Counted from the stretch's first letter, positions 17,043 to 25,236 are shown. The stretch is DNA of 26,212 bases from Chlamydiota bacterium (GCA_013041585.1 JABEVM010000084.1:1-26212), one strand, 5' to 3'. Numbers and translations: made by a program. The notes: generated by a model not told the origin, from the sequence alone.

Positions 17043-17045
17043 GCT

Positions 17046-18959
17046 TTAGCCTGTTTTTTTTCTCACTTTTTTCGCAGTATTTGTTGCATCCGTTACGAAA
17101 TAGTCAATCCAGATAGGGGAGCCCCATGCAATATGCCCATCTTCCTGAATCACTCGGAGATAGTAATATACAAAGGGAGGCTTTTCCTCTTTTGCAGGGA
17201 AGCAAACTTTGGAGAGATTCTCGCTATCATCGATGGCAAAGTCAAATGAAGCTACTTTCGGTTGGAAGGTATGAAAGACAGTTCCATTTCTGATAATGGA
17301 TATTTCCTTAATAGGAGCAGTTCCTGAGACATACCCTGTGATGTATCTGTTGAAGGTGAGGCCTGGTTTGACCTTTGTTGAAAGCTCGGATCCCATTTTA
17401 GCGCCAGCAATTGCAAATCCTACAACAATCCTCTCACCGGTAGTTGCATAGCAGCTTCGATTTGCCAAAGCTTGGACAAGTGCCTCTCTTGTGTGATCAG
17501 TTGCTAAAATCGCAGTAAGGCCTGGTGAATACTGAACTTGGTCACTTTCAAAAAAATCATTGAAGACACCGCGGTCATCGAGTCCGCCGGCTACAAAGCC
17601 AAATCGGCAATTCTTCTCTAAAGCTTTACGCACGGAACCAACATCTGTTTCTTCTACACCGGTATCTCCGTCGATACAAATAGGTCTTGGGTTGCCCTCT
17701 TTCGCTTTGCACTCTGACGATCCCCATGCATTATAGATTTCAACTAGTTTTTCAAACTCAGGGGTAAAATCATCAAAATTTGTGTGCAGGCCTTTGCCCA
17801 TAGTAAAACTGCATATAGCAAAAAGCTCTTTTGAAGAATAACTTTTATAGATTTTTTTCAGGTTGTTAGACTTCGCATCTTTTTTTCGTAGAATAGGTCT
17901 GTTATCTTTAGTGAAAACAAGTTGCTTGAGACCTTCTTCTGGTGTGTCTCCGAACCATTGTACTCCTAAAAAAGTCGTAAAACGGTGTTCTTCATTAAAT
18001 TCAGCAATATGCTGTGATATGAGCTTCCATTCATCATTTGAGGTTTCTTCTGCGCTTTCAAAATTAGAGCTCGCAAAGAAGTTTAACGCTTTCTCATCTC
18101 TAAAATAGCGCAGGCAAGCTTCAACATTTTCACCGGAATCAAATTTTTCAGACTCCCCATGGAATAAGCCCCAATAAATTCCAACATCTTGATCAGCAAA
18201 GCATCGGATTGGGGAAGAATAGAATTTTTCTCCTGTTTTAGCATTCAGGAGCTGGATTTTATATAAGCCGACTTCGTTGAAATAAAGATTAGGCAAATTG
18301 ATAAAACCGGTCTCAGGTACAAACAGTTTCCAGGTTAAGTTTTCTCGTAAATTTTCGTAGCTAAGCTCTATTAATGTGCCTTCAGGTGCAAGTGAAGTAA
18401 GATTTCCAAATTCATCCTCAAAACGGACAACGACATCAAAGCGTTTGTTCTTTCCTACAAGGGACGGGGCCACAATTTTGATGACATGAAGGTGGTTACC
18501 TCGTATGTCCATAGTAAAAATTTCTGGATCGCGGAAATCACCTTTTCCTTTTGTGTCTATATAGAGGTGGAATGGTTTTCTTCTCTGAACATAAGTTTGG
18601 CAGCGATTTCCATTCTCTTTGTTTTTATCGGGTGTTCCTAAGAAAATGGAGATGGTTTCCCCAGCTTTTACATCTGAGGTAAGGAGGAATTCAAAACAGT
18701 CTGATAAGGTGACATCATCTTGGGAATAAGTGGCTGTGATGGTTTTACTTCCTGGTAGTTCAGCCCAAACCACATTTACTTTTTCTTTGACGTTCACTTC
18801 CGGAGTTTGCCAATCAATTGCCGAGCCTTTACTGAGCAGGTCAAATTTTAGACGTGTTCCTTTTGGAAGGCTAGTTGAAGTTGTATAGGAAAACTTCCAA
18901 GTAGATACTTGTCCCGCTAGTGCATAGTTAGGCTCACATTGACAAATAGAACGACGCAT
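17046..18959 (-). CDS. DUF3604 family protein with apparently lost metal-binding residues
   Basis: A 637-aa protein of the DUF3604 family, which resembles PHP-type metallo-phosphoesterases. Family landmarks: IYWGLFHGESEKFDSGEN (residues 261-278), matching the usual YWGDLHxHS..SG; FTTFLGVQWFG; VEIYNAWGSSE (406-416); and the C-terminal SPGLTAILATDHTREALVQA plus CYATTGERI (503-511). The residues expected to bind metal are altered: GDLHxH is GLFHGE, the TDH site is ASSNFE (296-301), and SDxH is GLDDR. Residues 1-255 form beta-rich domains. There is no signal peptide. AAAGG lies 7 nt before the ATG. It heads the operon with maf and the HEAT gene. It may be a binding or structural protein rather than an enzyme. 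Confidence 0.85.
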   Translation of the reverse strand: MRRSICQCEPNYALAGQVSTWKFSYTTSTSLPKGTRLKFDLLSKGSAIDWQTPEVNVKEKVNVVWAELPGSKTITATYSQDDVTLSDCFEFLLTSDVKAGETISIFLGTPDKNKENGNRCQTYVQRRKPFHLYIDTKGKGDFRDPEIFTMDIRGNHLHVIKIVAPSLVGKNKRFDVVVRFEDEFGNLTSLAPEGTLIELSYENLRENLTWKLFVPETGFINLPNLYFNEVGLYKIQLLNAKTGEKFYSSPIRCFADQDVGIYWGLFHGESEKFDSGENVEACLRYFRDEKALNFFASSNFESAEETSNDEWKLISQHIAEFNEEHRFTTFLGVQWFGDTPEEGLKQLVFTKDNRPILRKKDAKSNNLKKIYKSYSSKELFAICSFTMGKGLHTNFDDFTPEFEKLVEIYNAWGSSECKAKEGNPRPICIDGDTGVEETDVGSVRKALEKNCRFGFVAGGLDDRGVFNDFFESDQVQYSPGLTAILATDHTREALVQALANRSCYATTGERIVVGFAIAGAKMGSELSTKVKPGLTFNRYITGYVSGTAPIKEISIIRNGTVFHTFQPKVASFDFAIDDSENLSKVCFPAKEEKPPFVYYYLRVIQEDGHIAWGSPIWIDYFVTDATNTAKKVRKKTG

Positions 18960-19006
18960 GAAAAGACCTTTTCGTTTCTTTAGAGATGTTTGAGTATGAA
19001 TCTGGC

Positions 19007-19050
19007 ATTTTGCATAAAAGAGCTTTCTTTGGCAAGTGCTACATTGCCAA
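19007..19050 (-). promoter_or_regulatory. predicted promoter of DUF3604-maf-HEAT with overlapping operator-like palindrome
   Basis: On the minus strand, TTGCCA (19030-19035) and CAAAAT (19007-19012) are 17 nt apart (5/6 and 4/6 matches). The -35 lies inside a perfect dyad: TTGGCAA (19029-19035), an 8-nt centre, then TTGCCAA (19044-19050). A protein bound there would block the polymerase. No T-run follows in either direction, so a terminator is less likely. Confidence 0.5.
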
Positions 19051-19114
19051 TATAGAGCGGCATAAAAAAATTATATGAAAGATATGAAAATGAATTGGCA
19101 AATAATTGTATTAA

Positions 19115-20386
19115 TTAGGGCAGTAATTTGTGTTTTGGCTTGAAAATCTTGCTGGTAAAAACCATTTTCCTTAAAAAAAATCCTATTATGACGGCTCCGA
19201 AAAGCATTGAAAATCCAGACACAATAATAGGCATATTCACAGTAAGACCAAGCAGGGATCCAGATGTTAGGGGGCTGAGTGAATAGGCTGCTGACTGGAC
19301 CGACTGCAAAATTCCTAACATCTCTCCTTGCGATTTTTCGTCTGTCGCATTGGAAACAATGGTTGTGGAAAGGGGGAAAAGAATCGAAACAAAAAATTGC
19401 AAAAGAGGCAAATAAAACCAAAGCCAGAAATAGCTTAATTGCAAAAGAAGAAGTAAAATATACAGTCCAGAAAAGAGGAGGCAGTAAAAAAGCAGAACCT
19501 GGTCTTTGAATTTTTTTATAAAATAGCGAATGAGCAAGCCTGAACTGAGGGCATAGAATCCCGCTGCAAAAGTATAAAGCAGCCCCAAGGCAGTGGGAGA
19601 GATATTATATGAGGCAATCCAAGTAACGGGTGCAAATTCATAAAAAAATGACCAGCCAAAGCTAAAGATGAAGACGCACAAAATCACAACACTCAGATCC
19701 TTTAATTGGAAGGCTTTTTTGATATTTTGGATGCCTGTACTAAGATTGAGCTTTTTTTTGACCAAAAGGAAAAGAGTTTCATGAAACCAAAAGGCTACAA
19801 GAACGAGATTTAAAAGAGTGAGAACTCCCGCAAATAAAAAGGGGGTAGCATATCCAACCATCCCAAAAAAATTACATTCTGAAAGTATTCCTCCAATAGG
19901 AGGCCCCGCCATAAAACCAACACCGCAAGCCATACCATAGAAACCAAAATTTTTTCCTTTAGATTCTGTGTTGCTAAGATCTGCGATAGCTGCTGCGACG
20001 ATCGCTACACTTCCTGCAGAAACACCTACAACAACTCGAGAGAGGATCAGCGCGAAAACGTTCTTAAGTAAAACACTTACAAAGCAAAGCCCATAACCCA
20101 AAACTCCTATGGTAAGACTTAAGAGTAAAATCTTTTTACGTCCTTTTTGATCCGATAAGAGTCCTAAAAAAGGAGCGCTAAAAAATTGCAGCGTGGGCAT
20201 AGCTGCAAGAAGAAAGCCTAGATATAAACCGCGGATTGATGTTGAAGTGTCCAAAGGGAGAAGCTCAAAATCAGTATGAAATATCATGGAAGAAAACGTC
20301 GGATAAACAAGGCCAATGCCCATGTAGTCTATAAATGCTACGAGCAGGACAAGCAGTAAGGAAATAGTTTTTTGCGATAATTTCAT
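19115..20386 (-). CDS. major facilitator superfamily drug/metabolite exporter (TetA-like)
   Basis: A 423-aa inner-membrane transporter with about 12 hydrophobic helices. Helix 1 has LLVLLVAFIDYMGIGLVYPTF, typical of the DHA1 drug:H+ antiporter group. Loop 2-3 has motif A as GLLSDQKGRKKILL (residues about 76-89). Helix 4 has ILSRVVVGVSAGSVAIVAAAIADLS with the motif B Arg. Helix 5 has the motif C-like GFMAGPPIGG. The second half repeats this pattern less tightly. TetA-type efflux or export of a small metabolite is likely; the substrate is unknown. It lies 93 bp downstream of brnQ on the same strand and could share its mRNA. No strong promoter is seen in that gap. Confidence 0.88.
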   Translation of the reverse strand: MKLSQKTISLLLVLLVAFIDYMGIGLVYPTFSSMIFHTDFELLPLDTSTSIRGLYLGFLLAAMPTLQFFSAPFLGLLSDQKGRKKILLLSLTIGVLGYGLCFVSVLLKNVFALILSRVVVGVSAGSVAIVAAAIADLSNTESKGKNFGFYGMACGVGFMAGPPIGGILSECNFFGMVGYATPFLFAGVLTLLNLVLVAFWFHETLFLLVKKKLNLSTGIQNIKKAFQLKDLSVVILCVFIFSFGWSFFYEFAPVTWIASYNISPTALGLLYTFAAGFYALSSGLLIRYFIKKFKDQVLLFYCLLFSGLYILLLLLQLSYFWLWFYLPLLQFFVSILFPLSTTIVSNATDEKSQGEMLGILQSVQSAAYSLSPLTSGSLLGLTVNMPIIVSGFSMLFGAVIIGFFLRKMVFTSKIFKPKHKLLP

Positions 20387-20479
20387 ATAGTTTTATGCAA
20401 GAATGCGATTTCTATACGATAAGTTTTTGTAATCTTGAAACCAAGGAAAAACAATGCAGGTCTGAGAGGAAAGCTATCC

Positions 20480-21604
20480 TTATGTCTGGCTTTCCACTTT
20501 TTTCGTAAGTATAGCAGGCTTCTTAATAAGATGTTTGCCAATATTCCAAAGAAGGAGCCCAAGCAACATAGGATAGAAAATTTGAAGGAGAGGTTCTGTA
20601 AAAGCTGTAATTCCTTCCAGTCCTAGAAGCGACATAAGAAAAGTGATGCCCATGGTGATCACGAGAGCTAGAGATGCGCTTCTTTTTTTAGCAGGTAGAA
20701 GGTTTTGAATAAAATCTGCGTAGACAACAACGAGAGCGACTGAAGTGGTAAAGCAAGCGAGAATGATCGCAATAGCTGCAATAATGCTTACCTTCGCGCC
20801 AAGTAAATTTTTTGCAACTTCCATCATCAGCTGATCCTTCGGAATATTCTCTAAAATTCCAGCATGACTTGCAGCTACAGTAATTAGACCGATGTAAACA
20901 ATTCCTAAGGTTGCAACTCCAATAATAGAGGCTTTCACAGCTTTTGTAAGAGCTGATTTTTCATCACCACTCGATGCTTTGATGATCCCTATGATCGATG
21001 CAGAGAAGAAGAAAGCTGCGATAAGGTCCATCGTATTATACCCTTCTTTGACTCCTTGTAAAAAAACTTGGAGAGAAGAAATCCCTGAAGCTGTAGGGAA
21101 TGTAATTCCTGAGAAGCTTCCTTTGAAAATAACAATGCCTAGACATGTCAGTAAGACGGGAGTGAGAACATACCCCAAAATATCCAACATGCGGCTTTTC
21201 TTATAGACTACAAAAAAGAGCAAAGCACAATAAAAAAGGCTAAATATTAGTAAAGAGGGGACTGGAATATAGGAATTTATGCTGGCAAACGCAAGCGTGA
21301 TACAGCGAGGCGCTGATCCTAATGGGATCCAGACGCTAAGAAGAGCTGCAGATAAAAGGAAACCAGGCTTTTCTCCTATAGTACTAAAAAATTTCTTGTA
21401 GTCTCCCTTAAAGATTACCATGCCGATGATTCCCAAAAAGGGAAGTAAGACGCCTGTAATCAAAAAACCCAAGATCGAAAAAGGGCATAGGTTTTTAGCG
21501 ACCTTTCCAATAAATAGAGGAAAAATGAGGTTTCCTGCTCCAAAAAACATGGAAAACAGGGCCAGGCCGATAAAGAAAAAGGATAGTTTTTTTTTGTCTT
21601 TCAT
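20480..21604 (-). CDS. brnQ: branched-chain amino acid transporter (LIVCS family)
   Basis: Imports Leu, Ile and Val with Na+ or H+ across the inner membrane. At 374 aa it is shorter than E. coli BrnQ (439 aa). The N-terminal signature ALFSMFFGAGNLIFPLFIG (residues about 16-34) is nearly exact. SVWIPLGSAPRCITLAF and GYNTMDLIAAFFFSASIIGII are also typical, with about ten hydrophobic helices in total. The C-terminal helices are fewer than usual, ending KKPAILTKKVESQT. The import role fits an intracellular organism that relies on host amino acids. No Shine-Dalgarno is obvious. Codons 4-6 include a run of nine A (21587-21595). Confidence 0.92.
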   Translation of the reverse strand: MKDKKKLSFFFIGLALFSMFFGAGNLIFPLFIGKVAKNLCPFSILGFLITGVLLPFLGIIGMVIFKGDYKKFFSTIGEKPGFLLSAALLSVWIPLGSAPRCITLAFASINSYIPVPSLLIFSLFYCALLFFVVYKKSRMLDILGYVLTPVLLTCLGIVIFKGSFSGITFPTASGISSLQVFLQGVKEGYNTMDLIAAFFFSASIIGIIKASSGDEKSALTKAVKASIIGVATLGIVYIGLITVAASHAGILENIPKDQLMMEVAKNLLGAKVSIIAAIAIILACFTTSVALVVVYADFIQNLLPAKKRSASLALVITMGITFLMSLLGLEGITAFTEPLLQIFYPMLLGLLLWNIGKHLIKKPAILTKKVESQT

Positions 21605-21644
21605 CGAAATAGTAAAAAAAGTTTTTCGTAAAATTAATGAAATG

Positions 21645-21674
21645 ATTATCGTACAACAGTGTAATTAACAGCAA
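21645..21674 (-). promoter_or_regulatory. possible promoter for brnQ
   Basis: On the minus strand, TTGCTG (21669-21674) and GATAAT (21645-21650) are 18 nt apart in the 102-bp gap between divergent brnQ and ddl. The -10 matches 5/6 and the -35 only 3/6. I could not find an equally good pair for ddl on the other strand. Confidence 0.35.
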
Positions 21675-21706
21675 CATCTCAAATCTTTTCTACCAACGGG
21701 CGCGTT

Positions 21707-22804
21707 ATGGGTAAAAAAATCAATATTGGAGTCTTATTCGGAGGAAAATCTTCTGAGCACGAAGTTTCTCTCCTTTCTGCAAAAAATGTCATTGGAGGGC
21801 TAGATCGGAATAAGTATGACATCCATCTCATTGGCATAGACAAGCAAGGACAGTGGCATTTACATGATGAGGCAGTATTTCTTCTTAATGCGGATAATCC
21901 AAAGCAGGTTTGCTTAGCGCCGCCGACAACGTCCGTTGCACTCACTCTTAGAAAAGAAGATAAACAACTTTTGAGTCTCTCTGGCAAACCTCTACTACAA
22001 AAGCTGGACGTAGTCTTTCCCGTACTCCATGGTACTAATGGAGAAGATGGGACTGTGCAAGGTATTCTAAAATTGGCCGATATTCCCTTTGTAGGCGCAA
22101 GCGTACTAGGATCTGCGATCAATATGGACAAAGATGTCATGAAAAGACTTCTTCGAGATGCGGGTATTCCTGCCGCAAAATTTATGACTTACAAAAGATC
22201 GGCACTTTCCCAGATCAGCTTCGAGAACATTAAAAATGAACTAGGCCTTCCTTTTTTCATAAAACCTGCTAACGGCGGATCTTCTGTTGGGATTTCTAAA
22301 ATTCGAAGCAGCGAAGGATTTATGGAAAAGGTTTTAGAAGCTTTTTCTTACGACAATAAGATTATATTCGAAGAGGGGATTGAAGGCAGGGAAATCGAAT
22401 GTGCGGTTCTTGGAAATGACTACCCGATCGTTTCTCTTCCAGGCGAGGTTATTCATACAAACGACTTTTTCGATTATGAAGCAAAATATTTGCCAGGAGG
22501 CCTTATTTTTGAAGCTCCTGCAAAAGTTTCGGAAAAAGATGTGCCTAGGTTCCAAGAAGTCGCATTAAAGACTTATAAAACGCTATGCGCAGAAGGGATG
22601 GCAAGAGTTGACTTCTTCTTTAAGCCAAATGGAGAAATACTCGTCAATGAGATCAATACAATTCCTGGATTTACAAGCTTGAGCACATACCCAACTCTTT
22701 GGAAAGCTTCAGGACTTAATTATTCTGAGCTGTTAGATCGTTTGATCGAGCTTGCTTTAGAACGTTCTGAACAAGAGAAGAGCCTTCGATCAAGTTTTCT
22801 ATAA
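21707..22804 (+). CDS. ddlA: D-alanine-D-alanine ligase, DdlA type
   Basis: ATP-dependent synthesis of D-Ala-D-Ala for peptidoglycan precursors in the cytosol (365 aa). The N-terminus VLFGGKSSEHEVSLLSAKNV, the segment GIDKQGQWHL, and KDVMKRLLRDAG closely follow E. coli DdlA (364 aa) as I recall it. The ATP-grasp part has FIKPANGGSSVGISK (about 182-196) and GREIECAVLGND. The omega loop FFDYEAKY keeps the Tyr linked to D-Ala-D-Ala rather than D-Ala-D-Lac specificity. NEINTIPGF (about 313) binds metal. In Chlamydiaceae the ligase is fused to MurC; here it stands alone. There is no clear ribosome site before ATG 21707. The last 89 bp are antisense to the end of the glycosyltransferase gene. Confidence 0.95.
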   Translation: MGKKINIGVLFGGKSSEHEVSLLSAKNVIGGLDRNKYDIHLIGIDKQGQWHLHDEAVFLLNADNPKQVCLAPPTTSVALTLRKEDKQLLSLSGKPLLQKLDVVFPVLHGTNGEDGTVQGILKLADIPFVGASVLGSAINMDKDVMKRLLRDAGIPAAKFMTYKRSALSQISFENIKNELGLPFFIKPANGGSSVGISKIRSSEGFMEKVLEAFSYDNKIIFEEGIEGREIECAVLGNDYPIVSLPGEVIHTNDFFDYEAKYLPGGLIFEAPAKVSEKDVPRFQEVALKTYKTLCAEGMARVDFFFKPNGEILVNEINTIPGFTSLSTYPTLWKASGLNYSELLDRLIELALERSEQEKSLRSSFL

Positions 22805-24014
22805 TTGGCTCAATATCCTTTTCAAAAGAATTTTCAGGGATATGATTAAAGGAGATGGCGATTTCTTCACGAAACTCGCCATCAAATAGATACTTTTCTA
22901 ATAATCTTGGGAGTTTTCTTTTTTTTGAGATTACCTCACCAATTCTGTATTGCTTCACAAGCTCACTGTTGACTTTTTCCCAAAAAAGAGGGGTAGAGCT
23001 TGTATCAAGAAGAACGGGAAGCTTCATAGATATGGCTTCGTTGATGGTGCCAGGCCCCGGCTTTGTTATGAGCACATCGGATAGAGCCATGACGTCGGCT
23101 ATGTTTTCCGTAAAAGATAAAACAAGAAGAGAGTTGGACACGTGTGGTTTTAACTTTTTCATTTGGTTATAGAGATCTTTATTTTTTCCAGCAATTGCAA
23201 TTAATTGGATAGAAAGGTCCATTTGGCTAAGCATTTTTGTATACTTGTACGCTTGCTTAGAACCTGCTCCTCCCATCATGATGAGAACGACTGGTTTATC
23301 GCTTGAAATACCATAGACATTTTGAAGTTCTGCGAGATTTTTGCTTTTAGTAAAGCTTGAGCGCAGAGGAAGGCCTATTGTCTTAATTTTTTCATCTGAA
23401 ATGTTATGATCTTGGAGAAGGTCTCGAGAAGAGGGGAGGTCTGCACCTATTGTCACTTCAAAATTTGGATGCGTAATGTACTCTAAATCATGTACCCAAT
23501 TATTAAGGTCGTTATCTGTTGTGATTAAAAGATACGGGACCGCTCTTTTACGAGCGGCTTCACTTGCAGGATAGTTAATGAAGGGAATGACCGAAACGAT
23601 AAGGTCCGGGTTTTCTCTTTCAATATGATTTTGAACGATTTCTTCGATTCTTTCCTTCTTTGAATAGAAAATGTTAGGCGCAATGTAGCGTGAGACAAAA
23701 TTTACTGTTCGTATCCAACCTGTGCTGATCATCTTATTGTAAAGAGATTCTCCAGAGGGAACGCCGAGGATCCGAAGTTCATCAATTGGATAGATGACTT
23801 GCAGAGAGTACTTGTCCTTAAATAATTCAACTAAAGTATTGGTGGCAGTAATATGACCATAGCCACCTGCGCAAGATAGAATCAAAAGTTTTTTGCGCTT
23901 TTCCGCTTTTTGTACTTCGAGTTCTTGTTTAGGTGATTCTTTAGGGGTTGCTTCTGCATAGCAGGTAGAGAAAGAAACCAGTAGGCTACTTAGTAGAAAA
24001 AGGAGTTTACGCAA
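22716..24014 (-). CDS. MGDG-synthase/MurG-like glycosyltransferase with signal peptide
   Basis: A 432-aa GT-B glycosyltransferase of the GT28/monogalactosyldiacylglycerol synthase type, which transfers a sugar from a nucleotide sugar to a lipid. The N-lobe glycine motif is LLILSCAGGYGHITATNTL (43-61). VSVIPFINYP follows, then the hinge. The C-lobe has MMGGAG (246-251) and the donor-site TKPGPGTINEA (317-327). Unusually, residues 1-20 form a clean signal peptide (KLLFLLSSLLVSFSTCYA), followed by about 20 charged residues. The start is TTG 24014; GAGG lies 7 nt upstream, an in-frame stop lies just before, and no ATG is near. The last 28 codons overlap ddl on the other strand. Lipid substrate and location remain open. 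Confidence 0.83.
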   Translation of the reverse strand: MRKLLFLLSSLLVSFSTCYAEATPKESPKQELEVQKAEKRKKLLILSCAGGYGHITATNTLVELFKDKYSLQVIYPIDELRILGVPSGESLYNKMISTGWIRTVNFVSRYIAPNIFYSKKERIEEIVQNHIERENPDLIVSVIPFINYPASEAARKRAVPYLLITTDNDLNNWVHDLEYITHPNFEVTIGADLPSSRDLLQDHNISDEKIKTIGLPLRSSFTKSKNLAELQNVYGISSDKPVVLIMMGGAGSKQAYKYTKMLSQMDLSIQLIAIAGKNKDLYNQMKKLKPHVSNSLLVLSFTENIADVMALSDVLITKPGPGTINEAISMKLPVLLDTSSTPLFWEKVNSELVKQYRIGEVISKKRKLPRLLEKYLFDGEFREEIAISFNHIPENSFEKDIEPIIENLIEGSSLVQNVLKQARSNDLTAQNN

Positions 24015-24176
24015 TTGCTTACCTCAGTTGAAGTTTTCTGCTAAAGACACTCATAAAGGTTACAGAAAATCGTAGCAAGAATTTTTTGAAGCGTAAACTA
24101 CTCGTAAGCTTTGGCTTACTTTGGAATCCATTAGAAAAGAGGTTTTAAAAGATTCCTTTGAAATCATGCGATTCAC

Positions 24177-24205
24177 TTGACGAAAAGGGGAGTAAAGACT
24201 ACTCT
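24177..24205 (+). promoter_or_regulatory. predicted promoter for tRNA-Leu
   Basis: TTGACG (24177-24182) and TACTCT (24200-24205) are spaced 17 nt apart. The -35 matches 5/6. The -10 is weak but keeps the key first T, second A and last T. The predicted start near 24212 is about 8 nt before the mature tRNA 5' end. Confidence 0.45.
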
Positions 24206-24219
24206 TGTCGAAAGTTTTT

Positions 24220-24301
<82 letters not shown>

Positions 24302-24325
24302 ACTTTTACAGAAGAAAATAAGTAT

Positions 24326-25207
24326 ATGCTTTTTTCTCCAGATCTTGAATTCACCAAGTTTCTACATCAGTTTCGAAGCCCATTTCTAGACAGTTTTTTC
24401 ACATTTCTCAACTTTTTTGATACAGGCGAATTTCTCTTTATCCTTATCCCGGCTCTTTGGATTGGATACAATTGGAAAGCAGGAGCCAGATTATTTTACA
24501 TCATCTTGCTCAGTGGGCTTACCAATTTAGGCATAAAAAGCATATTTTTAGAGCCAAGACCTTATCAAATTGATCCCTCTTTGGCTGTCATTGAAGTTTC
24601 TGGATATAGCTTTCCAAGCGGCGCTGCGCAAACTGCAATTCTACTTTCAACTCTTTTAGTCTTTTACTGGAAAAACAAATGGAAATGGTTTGTTGCCCTA
24701 AACTTTCTTTTTTGGGTTTCCTTATCTAGGATCTATTTAGGAGCGCACTATCCAAGAGATATTTTAGCGGGGTGGTTTGTAGGATTTGTCTTACTTCTTA
24801 TCTTCTTCTATATTTTTCCGCTGATTGAAAAGCTATTTACTCGGATTTCGAAGATCAGCGCCTTTCTACTCAGCATTGCGCCTCCAATTCTTCTTATGCT
24901 TATTTTCACAAATAAGCCTGTAGTTCGGTTTGCTTCGCTCGCGCTAGCTGCAGGGATTGGGATTATTGTGAGCACACGTTATAAAATTCATCTTCCGCTT
25001 CCAAAAAGTACTTGGGATAGTATTCTGAGGACTGTGATTGGAGTTGCTGGCACTTTTGCTTTATACTCCCTTGCTTCTTTACTTCCCTTACAAGGACCGC
25101 TTCCAGCGACATTTGTCAAAAATTTTATCATTGGCTTATGGCTTAGCTTGGGGGCTTCTATTCTTTGCAGAAGGATCTTTTCCGGGTATAAAGCAAAGTC
25201 TATATGA
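24326..25207 (+). CDS. PAP2-superfamily membrane protein (lipid phosphatase-like)
   Basis: A 293-aa inner-membrane protein. PAP2 enzymes dephosphorylate lipid phosphates such as undecaprenyl diphosphate or phosphatidate. Motif 1 KxxxxxxRP is intact (K71, R78, P79 in KSIFLEPRP). Motif 3 SRxxxxxHxxxD is intact (S134, R135, H141, D145). Motif 2 reads PSGA (97-100) instead of PSGH, so the expected His is missing. About six hydrophobic helices cover the PAP2 core, and the C-terminal 110 residues add more membrane segments. The ATG lies 24 nt after tRNA-Leu, with only a purine-rich GAAGAAAATAAG before it. It could act in the C55 lipid cycle together with Ddl, but activity is uncertain. Confidence 0.87.
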   Translation: MLFSPDLEFTKFLHQFRSPFLDSFFTFLNFFDTGEFLFILIPALWIGYNWKAGARLFYIILLSGLTNLGIKSIFLEPRPYQIDPSLAVIEVSGYSFPSGAAQTAILLSTLLVFYWKNKWKWFVALNFLFWVSLSRIYLGAHYPRDILAGWFVGFVLLLIFFYIFPLIEKLFTRISKISAFLLSIAPPILLMLIFTNKPVVRFASLALAAGIGIIVSTRYKIHLPLPKSTWDSILRTVIGVAGTFALYSLASLLPLQGPLPATFVKNFIIGLWLSLGASILCRRIFSGYKAKSI

Positions 25208-25236
25208 AAAGAATTTACTTAAGCTTTGCTAAATAT

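Noticed and set aside
19071..19421. A 116-codon minus-strand frame overlapping the end of the MFS gene
   Set aside because: It is in another frame of a clear transporter gene. Its Phe/Cys/Ile-rich text reflects the membrane-protein codons rather than a separate protein.
21679..22140. A 153-codon open frame on the minus strand across the start of ddl
   Set aside because: It lies opposite strongly conserved Ddl sequence and has low-complexity Ser/Pro/Thr composition typical of antisense shadows.
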